Shown here in pieces: positions 33,988-46,394 of a DNA stretch of 64,000 bases (positions within the stretch are counted from its first letter, which is position 1; the number at the start of each line of letters is the position of its first letter). Source of the DNA: Rhipicephalus microplus (lineage: Eukaryota > Arthropoda > Arachnida > Ixodida > Ixodidae). The stretch lies in contig NC_134700.1 of NCBI RefSeq assembly GCF_043290135.1, positions 77,665,000 through 77,728,999 of the forward strand, given 5' to 3'. The notes beneath the pieces were generated by a model that saw only the letters and a list, made by a program, of their open reading frames with translations, did no database searches and had not been told where the DNA came from. Position numbers and translations under genes: made by a program.

Positions 33988-36178
33988 CTGAAAAAGATTG
34001 CTTCACTCATTAGTATTGAGTAGGGAAATAACCACACAAATTGACAACATGCCCACGCTGATAAATACCATTTCATGTCCAAGTTTGTGTCCAAGTTTCT
34101 TTCACTAAATCTAGTCACGTAGATCTGTTTTTACAGAGAATGGGGCACAATCTTCAGTAAACAGAGTCATTACGAACTTGACAGCATGCATGATAACAAA
34201 GGAAAGCACAGGGGAAAGTAAGTACTTTTGATTTAAATAAAGAATGAAATGCTGAAGACAGGAAATGAAAGCAGGCAATAAAACTAATGGCCATATGCCA
34301 GACACAAAACCATTTTACGTGCAATGCTCCAACTCAAGCTACCAGAACACCATTCTATCGACTACTTATTTGGGGTACTTAATTTATAGATTAATAATAA
34401 CAATATGCGGGGCTATACGACCCAAACCACATTATGATTATGGGAGACATAGAGAAGGGTTCGGAAATTTCAATCATCTGGCGTTTTTTAACGTGCACTT
34501 ACATCACATAGTACACAGCCTCAACCATTTCACCTCTATAGAAATGCCATTGTAGCCGTTGGGATAAAACACGCGACATTTAGGTCAGTAGCCGTCAACG
34601 TAGCCACTAATCTACTGTAGTGGACATACTCAATTTATACGAGCAAGAACTTATCTTAGAAATGTTTCTTTTTTTTTTAAATTGCAAATGTCTACTGGCT
34701 CTATTTTCATCTTGATTAAACAAGATCAAGCCCCTTTTGTTCGCATTTTTCTCATTAATCGCACGACGATGATCCTCTGCCAGCTTCGATGCCGTCATAG
34801 GGTCTCTCAGATACTTTTGCACATTCAGAACTTTAATGCAATCTGTCAGTCTCCAGCAAGAAGTAAAAATAGAAAAACCCTTAAGCTTTGCCTTTAAGTG
34901 TTCGTCACAGTGATGTCCTCTCCCTAGTACATACTTCAACCACTTAGAGCATACTTTTTATCGTAAGCTGTTACTCGAGAAGGGTTAAATCATGGATTAC
35001 TACACTGCACTCAATAACGTTTACACTGGCTTGTGTCACTGAAGCTGTCACATACGGCTGCATCCTGTGTAATGGGTGGCATGCTTTAAACAAATCGCAA
35101 TTATGCTCGTGAAATGTTTTTGAACTTGCTGTGCACCCACTACGTGGTCGTAAGAGAGTACGCACAGTAACCTGTGTACTTTTTGTAGTAGATGACCCGC
35201 TTTAAACCATGAAGTCACAATAATCGCTTGTTCCGACGCCTGATGGCAATTAACGCTTGTACCACGCAATATTACTGCGATATCGCGTGTTTTGCTTCGC
35301 CCATGAAGTGAGACTGCTTGTTTCGCGCAGTGGCCAAAGTCATGGAGAGTGCGTCGAGTGAGTGATGATGATTATAATGATGACGGTAGAAGCGGGTTTT
35401 GGTTTGCCGCATTGCAGATGACAGCACATTAAGGCACCAAAGACCACGTGAGAGTGCTTTTGCCGCAATAATGCATTTTGGAGCAGGGTGGTGTCGCAGA
35501 AGTGGCTTGGCGCAGCATGGCGCAATCAGCGCAGCACTTCCGCCTCTGCATTAAGTCAAACGAGATAGAAAACAACTCTAACAACCACAAACAAGAGAAG
35601 AATTTAAAAAGAAACTGGCAAAGACCTAAAAAAAAAGCTAGCATTAACTATAAAGTTGTCTGTTCGAATCATGTCCGAACGACTTTGGTAGCGCCAAAAT
35701 ATTTATCGCACTCTCTAACGTGTCCAAATTGAAGGTAAGTCTAACAGCTTTTTGTCACGGTACTGCACGTTCCCCTTCATCCATGTTATCGCTGTCGCTA
35801 GGCAAACTAAACTACACCTGTTCGCTCATACATCTGTGGTTGGAGCGACAACCTGGTACACAGCATGTCTTGGGGACATTGTCATTCATGTACACTAGCC
35901 ATGTCCTTGCATGCAGTTCTCATAGTCATCAGTCGCATAAATTCAGAAAAATGAGGAAAACCGAATGTGGATTTGCCGGATTTTTTCGGGCCCCCAGCTC
36001 CCTCTATGCAGTGAAGATCTCCTCAATGCCTCCTGCTACGAGCTCCTAGAACCGCCCCGGAGCCGCTGCGGCGTAATGGCAAGGTCATCTCAAAGCGTCA
36101 CAGAGGAGTTTCGTAGCCAGAAAAGCACTGAAATACTTTGCTAGGAGTAAAAAGTATCAAATTGCAGAAGCCGACTTC
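33988..36178. other. Intron between mini-exons 1 and 2, nothing recognised
   Basis: No coding motif, LTR or inverted ends were seen on either strand. GC content is moderately higher near 35340-36060. Confidence 0.4.
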
Positions 36179-36184
36179 ACTTAC

Positions 36185-36244
36185 TGGAGGTGGTAAAGTT
36201 GGAGGGCTGCTCCGCTCTACCTTGATGTCAACGTTCATTGCGCC
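36185..36244 (-). CDS. Mini-exon 1 of the SAM-domain gene (60 nt, PsiKxExxSP module)
   Basis: On the minus strand TGTCCCTTTCAG precedes a 60-nt exon followed by GTAAGTGAAG. Phase 0 reads GAMNVDIKVERSSPPTLPPP, with the core IKVERSSP fitting PsiKxExxSP. It is the most 5' of the four duplicated exons. An internal ATG (third codon) could serve as a start if the mini-exon is first, but a real upstream exon is more likely because a polypyrimidine acceptor is present. All four splice in frame to the SAM exon, giving up to four tandem SUMO-type sites before the SAM domain. Confidence 0.72.
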
Positions 36245-36838
36245 CTGAAAGGGACATTTTTTTTTTTATTTATGGGCGGTGTCCAGAAATAACACTACAC
36301 TTTCAATCACACATTACAATTGCATTACAAATTTTCGCATGCCGTGTTTGTGCCCAGCATGTGGTCACTGTTTACATCATCAATGCATATGTGCAGAGTA
36401 CTCTACTCGCAGAGAAACCTGTGCCGATTAATTTCCTGCTCCTTGGAATGAGGTAGCCAGTGTACAAAAGACAAGATCACAAATGTAGCTCCCACTCTAC
36501 TGGTCGAAGGCAGAGCATTCCTGTTAAACGTCCGTTGTTTCTTTTTTAGTTTGTTCTCTACCTTGACCGTTTTTGGGTGTGCATAGTAGTGCTAAAAAGC
36601 ACAGAATAGAAAGTTGCAACATAACGATGCTGGTCTCTTTTCTCTTGCCAGCAAATTGCAAAGCGTTCATTCTGCATACTTATCAATCAGTCCACGGCAG
36701 CAGTCAGTCCAAAGCAACAAAGCAGAAAATGAGGACAATACTGGTGGGAACAGACCAGTGCATAACCACTAAAAGTTAGTTTTCTACACGCAGCATCGAT
36801 CTGGTCTCTTCAATGCAAGTGATGGTAAAAAAAAACTC

Positions 36839-37372
36839 CTAAAAATATTTAAATGTGTTGACCCTATTCAGAGTTTGGTTGGCCATAGAAATATTAAGGC
36901 TGCTGTAGTTTGATGTTTTCTTGCATGAGTAGAATACAATGTATTGAGTTTCTTCAGTATTTATGGCTAGCCTGTTTTCTGTGAGCTTCTTATTTATCAT
37001 TGCCATTTGTTTCAACATGATGTCTTGCAGTGAAGAAAGTACCTGCGTAAAGTAACGCTGTGTCATCAGCATACATTAAAACTTTTGTGAGCTTAAGAGC
37101 TTGTGGTAGATCATTCACATATAAATAAAAATAAATAGGACCCAAAACGAATCCCTGTGGTACCAAGTGACATCAGTAAAAGTAGAGTAATATTTGTTAA
37201 TTACAACTTGCTCTCTTTGTGCGTGAAAATAGCTATGGATGAATTGAGGATTACACAGGAAACTATGCAAATTACACGCACCATAGCATTGGTTGTCTAA
37301 ATTATCTGGCATGCTCACCAGGTCATGTCTAATTATACGTATACACCGTCATGTATATTGCGATAAGTGTGA
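36839..37372 (-). mobile_element. LINE RT fragment (CR1/L2/Jockey-type)
   Basis: On the minus strand VPQGFVLGPIYF and VNDLP, then MYADDTALLYAG, are RT palm motifs with the catalytic Asp pair intact. After a one-base shift near 37050 the frame continues MINKKLTENRLAINTEETQY, the post-catalytic segment. The fragment is truncated on both sides and not functional. Confidence 0.8.
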
Positions 37373-37731
37373 GTATGTTAGTTCTTAGTAGCATGTGTTA
37401 GGGACTTGTACATTTTCGATGAAACGTTTCACATATATTCTGCTTAGTCATTGGAGTATGTTGATGTCCTTGTCCTATTTGTTTATTTATTTATTTATTA
37501 CTGCGGTCATTAGTATATTGTGGTCATAAAGGACCATGCAGGTGGAAAACTATACAGATGCAGATTTCATTTTATTACACCTCTCAGGGCCAGAGGCATT
37601 ACAGAGGGGGAGTGGTAAAAGCATACACACACAAAAAATAAGAAAAGGAACACAAAATACACAAGTAATGAAAAGGTACAATATGTTAGAAAGAGCTTGA
37701 GTATGTAATATTAGCTACAAAATTAAAGAAA

Positions 37732-37871
37732 TGTTCATAATGATGTAAGGAAGCAAGGTCGGCGCTGGTGCACTCGCGCAAGCTCGGCTAGTGAAAGTAA
37801 GAGGAGATTGAAGTTAGAAAAAGAACAGCCGGCCCGCAGAAAGGGTGCTAGCTCTTGTCACATTCATTACA
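37732..37871 (+). repeat. 5' LTR of the short LTR element
   Basis: Matches 39512-39648 over its length, with scattered substitutions and a 3-base gap near the end. TG...CA ends. ATGGGCAGCC follows directly. Confidence 0.75.
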
Positions 37872-39511
37872 ATGGGCAGCCGACAAAGAAAGTCTCACGT
37901 CCGGGCTTCCTCGTTCAAGGGACCCGCCAACGTGCAGCCGTCAAGGTCTCCTCGTCCCCTGCCACCGCTGCCACCACCATTCGGGGACGGCTTTAAGGCC
38001 TCCTTGACTTCTCCTGGCTGTATACCTCTCCACGAGAAGGGACGCCATCCACGTGTAATGCGCAATGAATCCCTCCATCGTAAGTTTCGAGACCGCCGCA
38101 TACTCCGCTCTCACGATCGAGGTCATTGCCGCCGCACTGACTGCTGCGACGACCACATATTCTGCAGCAGTCGCCAAGGGCTTCCCGGGAGGCCCACCCG
38201 TCGATCCAGCGCAGATTACCCGCACCACTTGGTAGCTTAGTATCTTTTTCCTGCTCGTCCTGTGACGCCCCTGTGAATACCCCAGCCACAGCTGGTATGC
38301 TTGGGAACACCACCCAGGGCTTGTCAAGAGTTTCACCAATAACGACGCGGAGCTCTTCGGTGTACTCACGCAGCTATCACAGCAACTACACCGTTTGGCA
38401 CTGTTGAACTTTGGGGGCTCCCCAACCACTTTGCCATCATCAGCCATTTGGGCGATACCGGAATTCCACGGTTTGCAATCCGTCTTCGGATGGATTGAGA
38501 CCATCGACTCGCTCGGCGCTCTCCATGCCTGGCCGGAATGCTGGAAATGGGTAATCACCATAGACCAAAGGCGTCCGGCAACTGTCCTGGTCAAAATAGC
38601 GTGCCAAGTTGACTAGCCTCTTTGGCCCGCTTTTCGATTCCAGTAACACCTTGCCTGCCAGCGGAGTCTCTAGCACCAAAAGCGTTTTCTAACCACGCCA
38701 CTTCGAAGATGCAGCTCGGGCGTCCAACCTGCCTTCCATCGGACGTCCAGCTCATAAGGAAAATTTCCTTCATTGCCTATTGGTGTCCTCGAGACACATA
38801 ACAGAGAGCCTTTCAACACAAGACGTTGAACCTCATCCGGAGCTGTTGGAAGAACGGGCGCCAGATTCGTCACCGCAGTGACACATACTGGTGTCGGCTT
38901 CTGTCGTGCTTGGCGCGCCTGCAATACAGGCCCCGAAAAAAAAACCAAGTCCATTGCCGTGCTCACCGACTCGACAGAGTACACCATCTGCAATGCGCCA
39001 CCGCTGACATGACATCGCTGCATGGCTGAGGTCGACCGCTGCCACACAGTCAATGTTGCCCCCCAGAATCTTTGCAAGCGAGGCAAGGAAAGTTGCAGCG
39101 CAACGGAAACCTGTAGCCACCACTCCGTCAAAGCCAAAGATGCCCCCCAGAAAGTGCGGCAACTCAGCTAGACAAGTCAAGAGGCATACACAAGTCCGAC
39201 CACCACAACGCAGTCAATGCCACCCGCCGGAAATATCCCTGCAAGAATATCCACACAAGCTGCATCGTTGGGAAGACCATCTACCAGAAGCCTATTTCAC
39301 AGCTTATGAAATCAAATCTCTGCGTGGCCGAGACCCTCTGTATTTTCACAGCCAAGGCAGACCACCTGAGACATTGCTGACACATCATCGAACCAAGTCG
39401 CTGTATGGTCGTGACTGAACCAACAGGAAACAGCCGATGCTGGCCTACAGAAGCGATTGAGCAGCTGGTTTAGAAATGTTGCCACGTGGCATATCTAAAC
39501 CAGCTCGGAAA

Positions 39512-39648
39512 TGTTCATAATGGAGTAAGGAAGCAAGGTCGGCGCAGCTGCACTGGCACAAGCTCGGCTAGTGAAAGGAAGAGGAGATTGAAGTTTGAAA
39601 AAGAACAGCCGGCCCGCAGCAAGGGTGCTGTCTGTCTCATTCGTTACA
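39512..39648 (+). repeat. 3' LTR of the short LTR element
   Basis: Second copy of the repeat. Just upstream, AGCTGGTTTAGA (39461-39472) and TCTAAACCAGCT (39494-39505) form an inverted repeat around a TGCCACGTGGCA palindrome, which is unusual next to a polypurine-tract position. Confidence 0.75.
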
Positions 39649-39990
39649 ATGGTTATGTTTATAATGTAAACGTAATCTTTACAATGTAGAGTCATTCCTA
39701 TCTTGACAACTTTGAGGCAAGAATGATTGACGAAAATAAACATTATTACATGAAGCAAATCGGACTTTGTAACGATGGTCAATGCAATCGCATACATATG
39801 ATGATCGAGGGACGAGACAATCGCATAGTGCAGGATGATGATTTATTTTATGGAACAAAGCAATGCCCGACACTTCTCTGTGCAATGATAATGACAGGAG
39901 GGGAAGGTCTGATTTCTTAGAAGTCATACTGACGGTGCAACTGTAATTAGCATCAATGAAAGGTGTGGAGTCATTCTGAACCATCTATAG

Positions 39991-41439
39991 AGCATTTATT
40001 AGGTATAAGGGGGCAGGGTCCCACACTGGCGTAGCGTACTCCTATTACGATAAAAGGTTCTACGATAAAAATATTTTTGTAGAACAGATTTTCTCTGACT
40101 GCTAGGAACAGCTCTCTAATGAATAGCTGCCATATATTTTAGGCAATTATTACTGCTCAACATAGTCAAATTACGAAACTGACACTTTAATTCAATATTT
40201 GGCTTGCAAAGATTCTTTTCATTACAGAACTTCGATGTTACTGTAGCATGATCACGAGGGGTACCACGGACTTCTGTGAAGTTCACCAGACTAGTGCACT
40301 TTTCCAACAATACACGCACATTGGTTTGCGCAAAGGTCTTTTAAAAATCACAATGTGGACAAAATGGGCAAATCCTAATTAATTCTGAATGTTGAGTGGC
40401 TGCACTAACTACTAGAAAGTGCTGGGTGCACGAGAAACAAGTTTAAGATGCCAAAATAAACGATCCGAAAGCATCGATCACCTGTGATCTATTTAAATAT
40501 CCGTGGTAACGAAAAAGTTAATGCATAGAATGAATAAAATGTGGTCTATTATGGAAAGAGAAAGGATAACGATAGAAGGAAAGCAGTAGAGCACGGGAGG
40601 AAATTAGACGGATATCTGCTGAGATAGAGGGAACACGCAAGGCTCACAATCTAGACAGGAGTTGAAGGACGTCCTACAGCAAAGTTTCGTTTTCAACTTT
40701 TTTACAGCGATTTGTAGCTTTGCATACGGTAATGCCGAAATTGAACCGTAAATGCTCTAACGCATCGTGCAACTTATGCTAGCGCCGTTAATTTCAAACG
40801 AGCTTGCGTTATTTCGAAATGCCCGCCTAAATACTATAAGAAACTAGCCCCCTAGAGCGGGTCAATGCATGAAACTAAGTGCGCGCAAGCTTCGGTGGAA
40901 CTGAACATGCTGTGAACGGACCCGTGGGTGGTGAAAAAGAAAATGATATAGATGCCTTGAGCGTTTTCCCCTAAGGAAATGAACAGCGTTCCTGGTTTAA
41001 GCAGCCAAAACCACTATGAGACCAGCCCAACAACCTAGCGAGACGGGTGATAAACAATAGTCCTCGCCGGATGCCAGTTGTGGTATTGTGCAAGCCCCGT
41101 AAGTGTTTTCTGACATGAACAATACATGCTTGACCTTTGCAATGTTCTGACGAGATCCACTATCTACGTCAAACCACGGAAAATGTCGATAGCACATGAA
41201 TACTGGGATGAGCACGCACCCTAACTTTAAAACCAAATTAACATAACTTAGAGGCAACGCTCATCCCTAATAATCTGTCAAAAGTGGCCCCACATGGAGA
41301 ACTCTCAAATAACACAAGCATCTGGAGTTTTTATATTTGGTGTCAGAGGTCCTTCAAGTAGACAGATGATAAATGTTTCCATCTATGCCACATGTACTTC
41401 CAATGTGCACAACTGTATTAAGAACTGCGTGGTTCTTAT
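39991..41439. other. No recognised gene
   Basis: Minus frame 40116-40319 (67 codons) may be more of the LINE on its right, but I see no motif. The remainder is AT-rich. Confidence 0.35.
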
Positions 41440-41899
41440 TTATTTATATTTATTTTATTTGCAAATACCTCACAGGCTTCAAGTAGGAGTATTAGGTTAA
41501 ATAAGGGAGACAGCATGAATGGTCCCAACAAACAACGAGGTTGCTTGCAGGTTTGAAGGAGTTTAGGTCAAAGCTTATTTCACCGAAAAATTCTGGATAG
41601 TCTTAAGGCTGAAAGCTGCTTTAGGCAGCTTGACTTGGTCCCTGAAAACTGTTAGATTGGCAGCATACGATGTTTGCAATACAAATGGGCATACAAAGTT
41701 GTACTCAAACACATGCAAAAAAGAGTTATTATAAGGATTACAGCAATTGATAGAAATAGTATGCATTAGTCGCCATGAAATTTGCATTTAAATGTTTAGT
41801 ACAGCATGACAAGTCTATAATATAAAAAGGGTATTGCTTTTGTAAGATAAAAAAACAAATAATAAAGACATTTTTTAAACATGAAGTGTTTAGAGGAAC

Positions 41900-44830
41900 T
41901 ACCTCATTTCACAGAATGACATATCACGTAAAGATGATAAAACATGAAATAGAAATAATAAATAACAAATTAGGCAACAGTTTTCAGCATCAACGCTTAT
42001 GAACGCGAGAGCTACAACATAGCCGCAAAAAATTTGCAACTGCTGGTGCGCAGCAGTAGTAAGGCTACCATATTTATTTATGATGAATGGTAAATTATAG
42101 TGCAGCGCTTGTAAGTTGTAGGTGGTTTGATAACTCAGAATAAAACCAATATAAATTATATCGCGCGCACAGAGTAGAGTCATTTAGTTGCAGGTGAGAT
42201 ATGGTTGCCAGGAATTCTTTATAAGTGTCGGAAAAGTAGAACACTTGTAAGACCCGGAATTTGTATAAGTGCTGAACTCGTACTATTACATCTTGTTCTT
42301 GCAAGACTTTTCTAGTTGAGGTTGAGGCCAGGTCAGGAATGCCTGCAATATGTCAAAGAATCTTCTTTAGCAGAAACAAGATTTTATTTAAGTTCTGTTT
42401 ATCCAAACAAGATTGCAGTAATTCAGATGGTATGCGAACAGCACACAGTATATTTGAAGTTTTACCTTTGCCAGAAGCAGGTGTTGTCATCGTGACAACG
42501 CTCCAGTGGTTGAAGACAGTCGCCTACATAACTGTTCTTCGTGCGAGTACCAACTAAGGTGAAAGGAAAAAGTAAGTCCGAGTATCTTATGTTTGCCTAC
42601 CACAGCAATGTTCTGACCTTCATATGATATAGGGTTTAATATTTGCACTGCTTTACTTCTTGCATGAAATATAATAATCTTATTTTTTGTTGGGTTAATG
42701 TTTCATTCGTTTAGGTCAGACTATGTTGACAGCATTGACAGTGTGTTGTTGCATTTAGAAACTGGATCACTCACATTAGGCCCCAAAAATAGTATGGTGG
42801 TGCCGTCAGCATACACGACAAATTTTGCAAAATTTATCGATATATACAAGGTCATTTCTGTACAAACTGAATGAGAGGGGTCCTCAAATGCTCCTTTGTG
42901 GCAAGCATCTTGATATAGAAAGAAATGGTGATTTTGAACCCTGCAGACATATGAATTGCTGGCGGTTGTGCAAGTAAGATTTAAATAAGTCTAATGATTT
43001 CCCACGAATACCTATGCAAATAACTTGTCCGCAAAAATATCATGACTAAACGAATCGAACACCTTGGAAAAATCAATGAACAAGCCTAGTGTGTAAAGTC
43101 TGTTATCGATGTTCTGTACTATGATTTCTTCGATTGTTAGTAGGGTTGTTTCAGTCGACCTTCCCTTCCGAAATCCCAATTGCGAATCTGATAGAATAAG
43201 CTTGCTAGAAAAATAATGTGTTATCCAATTAGAGATAATTTTTTCCAAACCTTTTGAAAAAAACTGGGAGGACAAATATTGCTCTGTAGTTTTTCATGCA
43301 CCTCCTTTATGTATTATGGAAACTCTTCCTTTCTTGATTTCTTCGGGGAAGATAGCAGAAACTTGTGCAAGGTTGAAGACATGCTTTAGCACAGAAGAGA
43401 CGCAGGCAATCACGTAATTTACTGGCTTTATCCGTATGTTTTTATAACTAAGGCTATGCTGCTCTTGAGGTTCTAGAACGTTATAACGATTTCATCTTCA
43501 TCCACTGGAATTAAAAACAGTCACGAACACTGTATTCCAAAAATTGAGTATGCGACATGTTTCCAGATTACCTCTTACAATCAGGTATGGCAGCATTCAC
43601 AAACTATGCATTAAATTGTTCAGCCATCATAGTGCCAGTAACACGATTAACATCAACTAAAAAGCTTTCTGTAGTTATACTCTTTTTTTTTTTCACGGCC
43701 CAAAACAGAGTTCATTACCTTCCATGCAGCATCTGGGCATTTCTTTGTGATATTTGTGAAAAAGAAATAAGTAATTTTAGCACACTTAAGCTCACTGTTC
43801 AACCTATTTTGTGGTGACTCGAATTCTGTTAGCTGTGACAGGCATTGTGTGCACAGAAATAGATGATAGAGCTTGTTTTTATTTTATATCATATGTTGGT
43901 GTGCACATTTTACCCATGATTTTCTTATCTTTTTAGATTGTTTACAGGTTTTGAATGGAAAGTGCTTAGCGTAGATGCACAGAAAGATTTCAAGAAATAT
44001 GCAATAAGCCTCATTTGCATCTTCTGCTTGCGTGACATGTGACCAATCACACTTACTGATTTCATGCCCGAATGACAGCAAGGCTGTTTGAGATACATAC
44101 TGAAAAGCGAGAGGCTTGAGGTGGTGTTTTTTGGCAGTAATAATGCAATCAAACGCAGCAAATGCAGGGCAGTAATCTCTTATACCTGATGCTAATGTTC
44201 CTGCGTGTAGTACTGTGTTTTCACCGTTCATGATAATCACGTTGTGTGTTGACACCGTAGCAAGTGTCACACCAGTAGTACTACTGATTACAATAGTAAA
44301 ACCAGCAGAGCTATGAATTGTTTGAATATCGGTCGCTTTGCGTGTTCTCCGCAAAATGTTTACGTTGAAGTCACTGCCACAAATTAGATGAAAACTGTTT
44401 ACCGAGATATAATCTAAAAAATTTTCAAAAAGAGAAAAAAAATGTGTGCTACAACGAGGAGGACAGTATACGATGGTTATAAATCTTGTGTTTTCCTGCA
44501 GTGTTAGTATTTCATAATCAGCAGTTTTGCAAAAAATCTGGTACTAAGATATAAGTTGGACCTTCTTTGACATAGACAGTAACTCCACCACCTCGCTGCA
44601 TTGCCCTAATTTGAAAATAATTATTGTAGCCGGCTAAACTTAGTGTGATACATCCATCACTTTACGATGTTTCTGTCGTCAGTATAGCAAAAAATTTCCA
44701 GTTAAGTTCGATGACAGAATCACATATTTCTTCATGCTTAGAAACAGCCAAGCATGCATTTATGTGCAGAAGTGAAAGAAGATTTCTGCTGACTGGGGTA
44801 TTATGGCGAGGCAAGGCAAATTCGTGACAA
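41900..44830 (-). pseudogene. LINE ORF2: endonuclease and reverse transcriptase, broken
   Basis: Endonuclease begins near 44770 (LHINACLAVSKHEEICDSVI, then TTETS in place of TETW), continues through AMQRGGGVTVYVKEGPTYIL, and includes CGSDFNVNIL near 44370 and ASGIRDYCPAFAAF (the SDH motif, with His replaced by Tyr) near 44170. RT starts at 43275 (FSKGLEKIISNWITHYFSSK, LGFRKGRSTETTLL, GLFIDFSKVFDSFSHD). The catalytic YADD region near 42800 reads as a degenerate CRVC-DGTT. The order and motifs are those of APE-type non-LTR elements. Confidence 0.82.
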
Positions 44831-44879
44831 TCCACTTTGACAGATTTTTGCTTTCAAAGTAGCAATGAACAAGTTTAAC

Positions 44880-45620
44880 CCTCACACTAGTGATATTTAT
44901 CAAAGTCAGCCACGTCAGCTACCTGAATCATGGCAGCGCCATAAGATTGCCTTGCAAATATCCTGCCGCCAAATGTCCAAACAGATTTCCACTTATGTTC
45001 ATGTTCCCATCTTGAAGCCATGCCTAGAGGCAACTTCAGTGAAGGGCACAAATAATCATCAACGAAAATGGCATTTGGGCTGTTCAGTCCGATCTGCAAG
45101 TCTTTTTTACCTTCTTTAGAATTACATCACGTTTCGCACGAGATCTGGCCTGGATAATGTTTGTTTTATCGGGATCTCTTCTAGACACACGATGGCAAGA
45201 CTCGATATCCGAAAACACAATCGGCTAACCAATAGCTGCACTAATCTGTGAAACAATATCACTGACCCGTTCATTTTCGTGCTTTTCAATGTCCTTAATG
45301 TCTATGTGGTGGTTTCTCGAGTACTGCTCTTGACTCGTGATGCGTTTTCAAGTTCACACGTGCGCACTTCAAGTAATTTACATCTCGTTCCCAAAGTCTC
45401 GTTTTCGCTCTTCGACTCAGCGTTGTTGGTAATTTCTGCTTCCAGACTCTTCTTGAGTTGTTCTATAGCACCGTGTGAGACTTCGAGGCTTTGGGTCATG
45501 ATTTTTTGGTCAAGTCTCCCTCAGGCGATTCCCTAGATGTCTTGAATTCATCGCTGTGTTTATGAATTTCCGCCTTTAGAGCCTCTTTCACCTTTGCAAT
45601 GTTGTTTGCCATATCAAACA
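44880..45620 (-). pseudogene. LINE ORF1: coiled coil plus C-terminal RNA-binding-like region
   Basis: ATG near 45612 (MANNIAKVKEALKAEIHKHS) opens a coiled-coil rich in Lys/Glu/Leu heptads. A one-base shift near 45500 leads to MTQSLEVSHGAIEQLKKSLE. The second half has DIESCHRVSRRDPDKTNII, then VDDYLCPSLK and WKSVWTFGGRIFARQ, as in L2/CR1 ORF1 proteins. Several frame changes and stops are present. Confidence 0.72.
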
Positions 45621-46240
45621 ACACCTATGTAGCCAAGCAAAGAGTACAAAAAAAGCATTTTACAGAACACAGAACAAACACGCTATGACAGTGGCAACAA
45701 CGGAAATGCCAAAGAAAAACCACAGAGGATACCTGAATTAACTGAGCACTATCCTTCACCGAGAACCAACAGCAATTAGGCCAGATTCACTGCCGTCGTC
45801 ACCACTGCCAGAATGAACACAAGAAAGAAGCACACTAAAAGGAGCTATTCAAACACATAAAAAACACGCACTGGCCAATTAGCGTCTTCAACCTCACAAA
45901 AAAGTCATGCGCTGTAGGTTGACCCAGGCTCACCGACTTGAGTGTATGTGTTGAACGAGGTGTAGTGCTGAGCCATGGTGACGAGATACGGTGCTGAGTG
46001 CTGAGAGGGCAGATTCAGGGAGCTTAACACAGGTTCCTGGGAACTTGCGAGTGCGCTTGACGCTTGCAATGTCAAAGCGCAGGAGACGACGGCAGTTGAC
46101 GGCCACGTGACGCCCGTAGCCTCAACACGTGAAACGTAATGCCAAAGTACGACACTCGGGTCCGACCGCCTAACAGCATCAAACCTATGCTGTAGCAGCA
46201 GATGACCTGTGCTTGGCTGTTAACTGCAGAAATAACTCAC

Positions 46241-46394
46241 CTTAAATGAGGGTGAACATTTTTGAAGGGAGAGAGATGAAAATATAGAGAGTAGTGTTTT
46301 GCTTCGAGAGGAGGAGACCAGTACTAATGGGCTAGTTGGAGAGCCTGGAAAGCATTCAGGTGGGAGAGAGTTTAACCGATGCTGGAATGATGAG
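46241..46394 (-). CDS. Possible further upstream exon of the SAM-domain gene
   Basis: On the minus strand an acceptor (GTGCTTTCTTGCAG) at 46395 is followed by 154 nt open in one frame and a textbook donor, AAG|GTGAGT, at 46240. The donor is phase 0, as needed to join the mini-exons. The peptide is Ser/Pro/Leu-rich (SLPPECFPGSPTSPLVLV) and unlike the mini-exon module. Without transcript data this could be chance; the next exon would be 10 kb away, across the LINE. Confidence 0.25.

Larger units (their letters stand above)
37732..39648 (+). mobile_element. Short LTR retroelement, gag-like only
   Basis: Direct repeats of about 140 bp (37732-37871 and 39512-39648), each beginning TGTTCATAATG and ending TTACA, flank 1.6 kb. 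The repeats are roughly 90% alike. The interior has no protease, RT or integrase. One + frame (38395-38616) has a gag-capsid-like stretch, IPEFHGLQSVFGWIETIDSL and LHAWPE, and other frames continue in pieces. It looks like a deletion derivative or non-autonomous family that relies on other elements for mobilisation. No clear target duplication was found. Confidence 0.62.
37482..39990 (-). mobile_element. LINE 3' part, interrupted by an LTR element
   Basis: Minus-strand 39679-39984 encodes the C-terminal tail of a Jockey/CR1-like ORF2 (LSLSLHREVSGIALFHKINH, YKVRFASCNNVYFRQSFLPQ). Its 3' UTR and (AATA)n tail appear at 37731-37482 (CTCTGTAATGCCTCTGGCCC, then AATAAATAAATAAATAA). The LTR element at 37732-39648 lies exactly between the two parts, so it landed in the LINE after the LINE inserted. 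Confidence 0.6.
41440..46200 (-). mobile_element. Nearly complete ORF1+ORF2 LINE (CR1/L2/Jockey-like), decayed
   Basis: On the minus strand, from high to low coordinate, are a GC-richer 5' UTR (about 45640-46200), ORF1 with coiled coil, ORF2 with endonuclease and reverse transcriptase, then an AT-rich 3' end with an AAATAAAATAAATATAAATA tail at about 41440-41470. Many stops and shifts show it is dead. It sits upstream of the mini-exons of the SAM-domain gene, in the same orientation. The 5' limit is estimated. Confidence 0.75.

Noticed and set aside
37732..39648. Target-site duplication for the short LTR element
   Set aside because: The flanking bases do not match at 4 or 5 bp under either boundary choice, so none is claimed.
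44047..44070. CACTTACTG resembling a mini-exon donor
   Set aside because: It lies inside LINE ORF2 and the module sequence does not follow.
45302..45499. Independent coiled-coil gene
   Set aside because: It is the middle of the LINE ORF1, in line with the rest of that element.
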